NCBI GenBank assembly: GCA_958439155.1
Contig: CAUBUJ010000099.1
Location: 1 to 6,223, forward strand
Direction of reading: 5' to 3'
From: an uncultured Veillonellaceae bacterium
Lineage (GTDB): Bacteria > Bacillota > Negativicutes > Veillonellales > Dialisteraceae
Length of the DNA stretch: 6,223 nucleotides
The position numbers and the translations under genes were made by a program. This document shows positions 1 through 4,535 of this stretch, one piece after another. The notes under the pieces are model-generated. The model worked only from the letters and a program-made list of their open reading frames with translations, ran no database searches and was not told the DNA's origin. Within the stretch, counting starts at the first letter, position 1. The number at the start of each line of letters is the position of its first letter.

Positions 1-55
1 CGTGCTGAAAGCCATCGAAATCTGCCAGCCCGGACTTTTGAAACATGAAAGATAA
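1..55 (+). CDS. 3' end of an unidentified gene (partial)
   Basis: An open frame enters from the left edge (first full codon at 2) and stops at TAA 53-55, leaving 17 residues that end in ..GLLKHER. It is followed six bases later by a convincing intrinsic terminator, which supports this being the true end of a + strand gene. The residue string is too short and generic to assign a family, and I do not recognise it. Codon choice (CTG, GCC, ATC, CAG) resembles that of the other genes here. Confidence 0.6.
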   Translation, partial: VLKAIEICQPGLLKHER

Positions 56-60
56 TAATG

Positions 61-97
61 AAAAGGAGATCCCAAAGAAAAGGGTATCTCTTTTTTA
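61..97 (+). terminator. Rho-independent terminator of the upstream gene
   Basis: The stem pairs GAGAT (66-70) with ATCTC (86-90) and CCC (71-73) with GGG (82-84), with one bulged T at 85 and an A-rich 8-nt loop. Flanking AAAA (61-64) can pair with the run of six T that follows the stem (91-96). It lies just after the stop at 55, so it ends the upstream transcript and separates it from the amidohydrolase gene. The symmetric A/T flanks could also work weakly in the other direction. Confidence 0.85.
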
Positions 98-201
98 TTG
101 CCCATCAGACAAGCGCGGCAAAAAATAAATATCCTCCTGCGCCCCCTCTATATGCACTATTCTATTTCTCTATACCCGCCTCCTGCTGCTATATTCTGTC
201 T

Positions 202-229
202 TTGCTTTTCCTCAGACTGTGACTACAAT
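202..229 (+). promoter_or_regulatory. Possible sigma-70/sigma-A promoter of the amidohydrolase gene
   Basis: TTGCTT (202-207) and TACAAT (224-229) are separated by 16 bp. The -10 matches 5 of 6 consensus bases and the -35 matches 3 of 6. The surrounding stretch 98-259 is much more A+T-rich than the coding DNA, as expected of a promoter region. A start near 236 would give a leader of only about 24 nt, just enough for the Shine-Dalgarno at 247-253. No riboswitch-like structure was seen in the leader. Confidence 0.45.
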
Positions 230-259
230 AAAGAATATATTTTATCAAGGAGGAACATT

Positions 260-1351
260 ATGGCAGATGTATTTAAGCACTTCGCCTATCTTCATACCAT
301 TCCGGAAGTAGGCCTTCATGAATATAAAACATCCCGCTACGTGGCGGATGTATTGAAAGAAGCGGGTTATGAGGTGACGGAGCATATCGGCGGCGCCACC
401 GGCGTGATGGGCGTCTTGGACAGCGGCGTGCCTGGCCCTGTGCTGGGGCTCCGGTCCGATATGGACGCCCTCGGTACGGTAGAGCACGCGGCCCATCTCT
501 GCGGCCACGACGCGCACATGTCTATGCTGCTCACGGCGGCGCAGGAAATCAAGGAAGAGGGCCTTGTGAAAAAGGGCAAGCTGAAAGTTCTCTTCCAGCC
601 GGCGGAGGAAACCGGCGAAGGGGCTCTCACCATGCTGAAAGGCGGCGTCATTGATGATATTGACATTCTCATCGGCATGCATGTCCGCCCCATTCAGGAA
701 TGCCGCTGCGGCCAGGCGGCGCCGGCGCTGTATTATTCTTCCGCTTCCCATGTGATCATCGATGTGGAAGGAAAGCAGAGCCACGGCGCGCGGCCTTATC
801 TCGGCGTAAGCGCCCTTGACGCGGCATGCCTCATCGTGCAGGCGGCGAACGCCCTCCGCTTCAATTCCAACATCGTAAACAATCTGAAAGCGACCCGTCT
901 CATTTCCGACTCCGGCGTGATGAATGCCGTTCCCGGCAGTGCCCAGCTCGTTTTCGATCTCCGCAGCCAGGACAATGAGCTCATGGATACCATGCTGGAA
1001 AAACTCCAAAAGGCGGCAGAAGGAGCGGCCGCTTCCATCGGCGCCTCCATCAAGTGGAATCTCCACAGTCTCACGCCGGCGTCCATTATCACCCCGGAAG
1101 TGACCGATCTCATCGGAGAGGTGATTAAAGAAGAATTGGGCGAAGCCGCCTATGTGCCGCCTATCACCACCGCCGGCGGGGAAGATTTCTTCTGGTATCC
1201 GAAAGAAAAACCGTCTCTCAAAACAGGATTCATCGCCCTCGGCGCTGACGCGGAACCTGGCCTCCACGACCCGGCGTTCCACTTCAATCACGCCTGCCTC
1301 CCGAACGGCGTGAAACTCCACAAAGGGGCAGTAAAGAAAATTCTGGGATAA
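260..1351 (+). CDS. M20-family metallo-amidohydrolase (aminoacylase / N-acyl amino acid hydrolase type)
   Basis: A 363-residue cytosolic zinc- or manganese-type hydrolase that should cleave an N-acyl or amide bond on an amino acid; the exact substrate cannot be read from sequence. The ATG at 260 is chosen because AAGGAGG (247-253) lies 6 nt upstream; an in-frame ATG at 98 lacks a ribosome site and would add 54 low-complexity residues. Family motifs appear in order: LRSDMDAL (64-71), CGHDAH (81-86), QPAEE (113-117), GMH (139-141), SHGARP (174-179), AGGEDF (305-310) and LHDP (335-338). By family comparison the metal ligands are Cys81, His83, Glu117, His141 and His336, with Glu116 as catalytic base. 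Residues of roughly 155-270 form the lid/dimerisation domain. The stretch between the DMDAL and CGHD motifs is short, as in the aminoacylase-like subgroup. No signal peptide is visible. The terminator upstream and the repeats downstream suggest a single-gene transcript. Confidence 0.93.
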   Translation: MADVFKHFAYLHTIPEVGLHEYKTSRYVADVLKEAGYEVTEHIGGATGVMGVLDSGVPGPVLGLRSDMDALGTVEHAAHLCGHDAHMSMLLTAAQEIKEEGLVKKGKLKVLFQPAEETGEGALTMLKGGVIDDIDILIGMHVRPIQECRCGQAAPALYYSSASHVIIDVEGKQSHGARPYLGVSALDAACLIVQAANALRFNSNIVNNLKATRLISDSGVMNAVPGSAQLVFDLRSQDNELMDTMLEKLQKAAEGAAASIGASIKWNLHSLTPASIITPEVTDLIGEVIKEELGEAAYVPPITTAGGEDFFWYPKEKPSLKTGFIALGADAEPGLHDPAFHFNHACLPNGVKLHKGAVKKILG

Positions 1352-1395
1352 GGACAGCCGCGGGAGTATGCAGCTGTTCCCGGTTAGCCGATGGC

Positions 1396-1581
1396 GCGTC
1401 ATGGGAACGGGGTCCAAGGTCTGGGATCAGAGGTCTAAGGCCAGTCGGTGCCTCATTGGAGTAGAGTCTGAAGACGGGAGTCAGAAGTCTGGAGAGAAAA
1501 TAGGAAGGTCCTTTTTATATGCGGCTTCGCCGCCTAAAAGCTATCAGCTTTCAACCGTCAGCGCTCAGCTTTCAGCGGAAA
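1396..1581 (+). repeat. Dispersed repeat R1, copy A, with three heptad arrays and a hairpin
   Basis: Near-identical over most of its length to 3777-3955 in the same orientation, and partly to 4434-4509 inverted. It contains array I (1411-1445, five 7-mers like GGTCTAA), array II (1465-1499, five 7-mers like AGTCTGA) and array III (1539-1573, five 7-mers like AGCTTTC, plus a final AGC). Between II and III lies a hairpin (1511-1540): GCGGC-TTC-GCCGC inside an outer CTTTT.A/TAAAAG stem. It begins 44 nt after the amidohydrolase stop, so it probably lies in the 3' untranslated region of that transcript. No terminator-like T-run follows the hairpin. Open frames through it are not conserved as protein. 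Confidence 0.85.
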
Positions 1582-1600
1582 CAGGCTGTTGGCTTCGGGA

Positions 1601-1635
1601 AATAGAAAGGATGCTTCTATATTTGGCTTCGCCAG
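1601..1635 (+). repeat. Degenerate second copy of the R1 hairpin core
   Basis: This stretch resembles the R1 core at 1499-1533: an AATAGAAAGG-like lead, a T-rich TCTATATT, then TGGCTTCGCCA in place of GCGGCTTCGCCGC. The stem arms have changed on both sides (GCGGC/GCCGC to TGGC/GCCA), so the small hairpin is kept while the bases differ. The heptad arrays are not repeated here. It looks like a partial duplication of the R1 core. Confidence 0.5.
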
Positions 1636-1689
1636 GCATGGGCAGACTGAACCCCAGTGTACACGCAGACCCAGCCCCTGTGAGGCAGC

Positions 1690-1895
1690 CCCGCTGACAG
1701 CTCTCCCCAGGAAGGGGCGAGCCTTGAACTAGTACTCATTCCGATTTTAAAACCACTTTATACGCAGGCGCAGCCGCTCTCCGTCGTTTACGACGCCAGG
1801 CCCGCGCTGCGGAGTAAGGAAAGGACAGAGCCTGCTTTGTTAGCAGTGGAGAACCTGTCCACTGGCACCTTTTCCTCCCCTGCCCGGGGCGAGCC
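1690..1895. repeat. Structured intergenic element with two related ends and internal hairpins
   Basis: Both ends carry a C-run/G-run hairpin ending in GGGGCGAGCC (about 1700-1727 and 1874-1895), in the same orientation. These resemble the G/C-rich intergenic repeats often seen between genes in gut Bacillota; this is recalled, not searched. Inside are a nested stem CGCAGC/GCTGCG (1769-1774 with 1806-1811) enclosing CGTCG-TTTA-CGACG (1782-1795), and CAGTGGA-GAACCTG-TCCACTG (1844-1864), which overlaps an alternative CTGCT/AGCAG stem (1832-1846). No reading frame with family resemblance is present. It could be a non-autonomous element or a structured RNA; the sequence does not decide. Confidence 0.45.
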
Positions 1896-1906
1896 CTCGA
1901 TTTTTA

Positions 1907-1956
1907 CGTGAGATCTACCCTAAAGGGGACTCGTAAGATCCACCCTAAAGGGGACC
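1907..1956. repeat. Tandem pair of a 25-bp repeat with a CCCTAAAGGGG core
   Basis: Units 1907-1931 and 1932-1956 are directly adjacent and agree at 22 of 25 positions. Each centres on CCC-TAAA-GGG, which can form a small hairpin. A related unit lies in the opposite orientation at about 4083-4106 next to the other repeat block. On the - strand the pair follows a GTGGAGACC motif and the GTCATCCCGACCGG motif of the adjoining R2 repeat, so it seems to be part of a larger composite unit. Confidence 0.75.
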
Positions 1957-2018
1957 ATAAAGGTCTCCACTCTGTGCCGTACTTTCTTTTCCCCTTTGAG
2001 GCAAATGTCTTTCACTCG

Positions 2019-2166
2019 TCCGGTCGGGATGACCCCCATTTCGAAACATGCAGTATCAAAGCCGTACATTTGCCGATGTAGATAGCCGTCGCACCTAAGA
2101 CTACGCATCATGCGTAAGAACATCAAAATCCCATTCAGCTTCGCCGCCCATTCGAAGTCTTGCCGG
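2019..2166 (-). repeat. Dispersed repeat R2, copy A
   Basis: Highly similar to 4216-4361 in the same orientation; the best-kept part is about 2031-2093. It starts at TCCGGTCG and ends at CCGG. A stem pairs 2022-2029 (TCGGGATG) with 2035-2042 (CATTTCGA), using two G.U pairs if read as + strand RNA. A perfect palindrome TACGCAT-C-ATGCGTA lies at 2102-2116, and a GCCCC-GAA-GGGGC hairpin (2166-2178) follows directly. A 115-codon - strand frame runs through it, but copy B does not keep that frame beyond the shared DNA, so I regard the frame as spurious. The strand given follows the composite with the 25-bp repeats and is arbitrary. Confidence 0.75.
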
Positions 2167-2178
2167 CCCCGAAGGGGC

Positions 2179-2547
2179 AATGGAGGTGAGTAAAGGCGGG
2201 AATTATGGACACGCCTCCCGAGCGAAGCGAGTTTCAAGCCATCCGTCTTGTGCGGGATGCGGGTCAAGGAGCATCCCGAGAATTAGGCAAAGCGAGATGG
2301 GCGGAGTTTTTTTCTCCTGTGCCCTTCAGGGTATTGGGCTCCACCCGTTTCGCCTGTACTTGTACGGTTTTAGCGAGTATTTTTGACTGCAAAAAAGAAA
2401 TGGGTGGAATGACAATGGATTCATATTCAAAATACGAGAATATGGAAAAGCCTGGCCGGCGCTTGAGACCTACCAAAGAGGCCCATGCGGCCAGCATCCA
2501 CTCCTCTGCGCTTTGCTCTATGCGCCCCGCTCTCATGATGCACCACA
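2179..2547. other. Intergenic stretch without a convincing gene
   Basis: Short frames exist on both strands but none shows family resemblance. A GAGCGAAGCGAG motif near 2220 is an imperfect palindrome of the type common in dispersed repeats. An ATG at 2414 follows a GGTGG sequence and would encode about 51 residues ending near 2570, but the tail runs into the terminator stem and the composition is unremarkable. The T-run near 2308-2314 has no adequate stem before it. I see no tRNA or other RNA gene here. Confidence 0.5.
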
Positions 2548-2588
2548 TAAAAAGATCTCCTTCTATATGATGGAAGGAGATCTTTTTT
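2548..2588 (-). terminator. Bidirectional intrinsic terminator of the metallophosphoesterase gene
   Basis: A perfect 11-bp stem pairs AGATCTCCTTC (2553-2563) with GAAGGAGATCT (2573-2583, counting the shared edge bases) around a loop of about 9 nt. It has A residues on one side and six T residues on the other, so a T-run follows the stem in either direction. The - strand stop codon (2587-2589) touches the base of the structure, so its main role is to end the metallophosphoesterase transcript. It would also stop + strand read-through from the repeat region. Confidence 0.92.
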
Positions 2589-3720
2589 ATGCCCTATGCA
2601 GTTCATAAATCACCATTTCCCGGCTGCATCCGAAACGGAAGGGAAACCAGCCGCCGTTGCCGCGGCTCACGTACCCTGCAAGTCCGCCGTCCTCGTAAAG
2701 GCCCCGGGTGTATTTGTAAGGAGAAAAGAGAGGTTTCCCAAAAAGACCGATCTGCATGCCATGGGTGTGGCCCGCCATGGTGAGGGCCGCTCCATGTTGG
2801 AAACCTTCGTCGATAAAATCAGGATGGTGCGCCAGGAGAATGGACACCGCGCCTTTCGGAATGTCTGAGAAGGCGCGCTCCGCCATGGCCGCTTCTTCTG
2901 CCGGTTTTTCCTCGCCCCGGCTCCAGGGATAATCCACCCCTGCCAGGTACAGGCTTTCCCCGCCATGATTGACGTAGCGGCTGCTGTTTTCCAGGATAGG
3001 GACGCCTGCCACCCAGAGCCCTTCCCGTACCTCGCTTCTGTCATGGAAATATTCATGATTGCCCCATACATAGACCATGCCGTCTGGGAAAGACCGTCCC
3101 CGGGCGCGGAGCACCCGCGTCACGTCCGGCATGAACCGATTGTCGTCGATGAGATCGCCTGTGATAGCGACAAGGCTCACATTCTGGCTGATCGCCGCGG
3201 CAAGATCCGAGTCCAGATCTTCATAGCGGTAGTATGGCCCGATATGGGTATCGGTGATCTGGGCAATGCGGTACCCTTCAAAGGAAGCAGGCAGCCCCGC
3301 AACCGGTACAGAAAGCACATGGATTTCTTCCTTCGCTCCGCCAATGAGAGCGCCATATGCGGCAAAGGACACGGCGCCGATCGCCGCAGCTGCGGCAAAG
3401 AGTGAAAAAGTCCGGCGAAGCTTTGGAATCAAACCAAGAAGCCCGCTTAGAAAAAGGGGCAGCACCATCACTATATTGGCGACGATCCAGATACAGGCGC
3501 CATACCCGGCAGCATGTCCCAGCGCGCCTGCATCAGCATACCCCAGGCGATACCAGGAATAGACTTCTTCGCTGAGAAAAGCGAGAACTGCTCCTGCCGC
3601 GCCGTACCAATACCAGCGGCGCCGGTGAAACAGAAGCCCAAGAGCGCTTCCATTGACCAGCCCGAAGAGAGAGATGGCGAGAATCAGGTAGTAAAAAGAA
3701 AAAGAAGGAGCTGCGCCCAA
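2587..3720 (-). CDS. Membrane-anchored calcineurin-like metallophosphoesterase (YkuE/YaeI type)
   Basis: A 377-residue protein. The N-terminal part has four likely membrane helices (about 8-30, 37-48, 68-94, 104-127), followed by a di-metal phosphoesterase domain (about 135-377). Motifs are ITDTHIG (Asp157, His159), GDLIDD (Asp189), GNHE (Asn221, His222), LLAHHPD (His298) and AGHTHG (His318, His320), the complete ligand set of the family. The end, a GNGGWFPFRFG-type stretch, matches the usual C-terminus of this group. Relatives act on membrane-associated phosphodiesters such as lipid-linked nucleotides; the substrate here is unknown. The start is TTG at 3720-3718, because AGGGAGGTGAT lies just upstream; the in-frame ATG at 3783 precedes that site and reads through A+T-rich DNA. 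The gene stands alone, is closed by the terminator at 2548-2588, and is flanked on both sides by the R1/R2 repeats. Confidence 0.93.
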   Translation of the reverse strand: MGAAPSFSFYYLILAISLFGLVNGSALGLLFHRRRWYWYGAAGAVLAFLSEEVYSWYRLGYADAGALGHAAGYGACIWIVANIVMVLPLFLSGLLGLIPKLRRTFSLFAAAAAIGAVSFAAYGALIGGAKEEIHVLSVPVAGLPASFEGYRIAQITDTHIGPYYRYEDLDSDLAAAISQNVSLVAITGDLIDDNRFMPDVTRVLRARGRSFPDGMVYVWGNHEYFHDRSEVREGLWVAGVPILENSSRYVNHGGESLYLAGVDYPWSRGEEKPAEEAAMAERAFSDIPKGAVSILLAHHPDFIDEGFQHGAALTMAGHTHGMQIGLFGKPLFSPYKYTRGLYEDGGLAGYVSRGNGGWFPFRFGCSREMVIYELHRA

Positions 3721-3724
3721 TGGA

Positions 3725-3735
3725 ATCACCTCCCT
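3725..3735 (-). promoter_or_regulatory. Strong Shine-Dalgarno that fixes a TTG start for the metallophosphoesterase
   Basis: On the - strand this reads AGGGAGGTGAT, nearly the full anti-16S complement. The only in-frame initiator at a suitable distance is TTG at 3720-3718, 8 nt after GGAGG. The in-frame GTG overlaps the site itself. A clear promoter was not found in the 56 bp between here and repeat R1; TATTCT is the best -10 candidate but has no good partner. Confidence 0.75.
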
Positions 3736-3776
3736 GGGAAAAATAAAAAGAATAGAAGGATTGAAAAAAATTCCGT

Positions 3777-3955
3777 GCGTCATGAGAACGGGGTCTGGGG
3801 TCGCAGGTCTAAGGCCGGAGGCCGGTCAGTGTATCATTGGCGCAGAGTCTGAAGACGGGAGTCAGAAGTCTGAAGAGGAAATAGGAAGGTCCTTTTTATA
3901 TGCGGCTTCGCCGCCTAAAAGCTATCAGCTCTCAGCCTTCAGCCTTCAGCGGAAA
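3777..3955 (+). repeat. Dispersed repeat R1, copy B, with three heptad arrays and a hairpin
   Basis: Same layout as copy A: array I 3792-3826, array II 3846-3880, hairpin 3892-3921, array III 3920-3950. The array starts are spaced 54 and 74 nt apart, exactly as in copy A. The block from AGTCTGAAGACGGG through the hairpin to AGCTATC is almost identical between copies, while arrays I and III have drifted more. It lies 57 bp upstream of the metallophosphoesterase start and runs opposite to that gene, so it covers the likely upstream control region. Confidence 0.85.
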
Positions 3956-3998
3956 GAGGAGAACTCTTTAGCATACATTTTCAAGGAACAAGGCGAAG

Positions 3999-4106
3999 CG
4001 GGCGTCATCCCGACCGATCATTAACCTGCTCTATGCGGATAATGTCATGCAGACAATGATCTGAGGAGTGGAGACCCCTTGCGGGTCCCCTTTAGGGGGG
4101 ATCTCA
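3999..4106 (+). repeat. Inverted, diverged copy of the GTCATCCCGACCG / GTGGAGACC composite repeat
   Basis: Begins with CGGG-CGTCAT-CCCG (3999-4012), then GACCG and a GATCATT..AATGATC inverted pair (4016-4022 with about 4055-4061). It continues with GAGTGGAGACCCC (4066-4078), a GACCC-CTTGC-GGGTC stem (4074-4088 region) and a 25-bp-type unit GTCCCCTTTAGGGGGGAT (about 4085-4102). The same parts occur in the same order on the - strand at 2033-1907. The stem of the first hairpin differs in both arms from the one in R2. No gene is visible. Confidence 0.55.
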
Positions 4107-4139
4107 GGTACACAGTTCTGCCTTCTCAAGACATATTCC

Positions 4140-4231
4140 TTACGCACCCGGGATTTCTCCACTCATTGCATCATAGTCACCATATACCTGCTGTTCCATC
4201 TCCCCCCCCCATATCTCCGGTCGAAATGACG
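4140..4231 (-). repeat. Third copy of the GTCATTTCGACCG ... GTGGAGAAATCC repeat
   Basis: On the - strand it starts with GTCATTTCGACCGGAG (4231 down), passes a C9 run (4202-4210, G9 on this strand) and ends in GAGTGGAGAAATCCCGGG near 4150. The opening and closing motifs match those of the copies at 2033-1907 and 4004-4106, while the middle is unrelated in sequence. It overlaps the edge of repeat R2 copy B. It resembles the widespread bacterial intergenic repeats that carry paired GTCATTTCGAC and GTGGAGAAATC motifs; this is from memory, not from a search. Confidence 0.5.
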
Positions 4232-4361
4232 CCCATTTCGAAACATGCAGTATCAAAGCCGCACATTTGCCGATGTAGATAGCCGTCGCACCTGGGATTA
4301 AGCATCATGCATGCAGACACTAAAATCCTATTCAGCTCCCCGCCCATTTAGAGTTGACCGG
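4216..4361 (-). repeat. Dispersed repeat R2, copy B
   Basis: Matches 2019-2166 in the same orientation, with the best identity at about 4230-4293. It contains a perfect 8-bp stem TCGAAATG-ACGCC-CATTTCGA (4221-4241); in copy A two A bases of the 5' arm are G, still pairing with U. The palindrome of copy A (TACGCAT-C-ATGCGTA) is partly lost here, leaving GCAT-C-ATGC near 4302-4310. It is followed after 11 bp by a heptad array (4373-4407). The strand shown is arbitrary. Confidence 0.75.
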
Positions 4362-4372
4362 TGCCCTAAGAA

Positions 4373-4407
4373 AGCGCAGAGCGCAAAGTACAGAGCGCAG
4401 AGCAGAG
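4373..4407 (-). repeat. Array of five 7-bp units (AGCGCAG type on the + strand)
   Basis: Five consecutive 7-mers, four starting AGCGCA or AGTACA and the last AGCAGAG. The length is again exactly 35 bp. It occupies the place, relative to inverted R1 copy C, that array III holds in copies A and B, but its unit sequence (CTGCGCT on the - strand) differs from AGCTTTC. Confidence 0.75.
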
Positions 4408-4433
4408 GTATGCCGCCTTAGGTCAATGGGAGG

Positions 4434-4509
4434 CAGAATTTTAATAAAATTCCTTCCGCTTTCCTCTTCAGACTCCAGACTCCTGTCTTCAGACTCCGCT
4501 CCAATGACG
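4434..4509 (-). repeat. Partial inverted copy of repeat R1 (copy C)
   Basis: On the - strand it begins 26 nt after the mutY stop with GCGTCATTGGAG, then array II of five AGTCTGA-like 7-mers (+ coordinates 4461-4495), then a GCGGAAGG lead. Where copies A and B have the GCGGC/GCCGC hairpin, this copy has a perfect A+T stem, GAATTTT-AAT-AAAATTC (4436-4452). Array I is missing. The polarity relative to the upstream gene is the same as for copy A after the amidohydrolase gene. Confidence 0.7.
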
Positions 4510-4535
4510 CACTATCCTCCACCCGCTCCCCCTGC

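Noticed and set aside
98..259. N-terminal extension of the amidohydrolase from ATG 98
   Set aside because: It lacks a ribosome site, its codons are unlike the gene, it directly abuts the terminator T-run, and the product lacks family resemblance. ATG 260 has AAGGAGG at ideal spacing.
245..1417. Long - strand reading frame opposite the amidohydrolase gene
   Set aside because: It is the antisense shadow of a gene with complete M20 motifs. Its own product is rich in Arg and His and shows no recognisable motif.
1511..1540. R1 hairpin as an intrinsic terminator
   Set aside because: The G+C stem is only 5 bp and no T-run follows directly on either strand (CTAAAAG or ATATAAAAAG). Termination remains possible but unsupported.
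1411..1576. Heptad arrays as a CRISPR array
   Set aside because: The units are 7 nt and contiguous, with no 25-40 nt direct repeats, no spacers of even length and no cas genes in the window.
1368..1697. + strand frame through R1 copy A (and 3761-4024 through copy B)
   Set aside because: The frame consists of heptad repeats and a hairpin. No ribosome site precedes it, and the heptads shift phase between the arrays.
1920..2267. 115-codon - strand frame through repeats R2 and the 25-bp units
   Set aside because: It is explained by repeats; the second R2 copy does not preserve a matching frame beyond the shared DNA, and differences between copies do not favour silent positions.
2414..2570. Possible 51-residue small gene before the 2548-2588 terminator
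   Set aside because: Only a weak GGTGG precedes the ATG and the reading frame runs through the terminator stem; there is no conserved feature to support translation.
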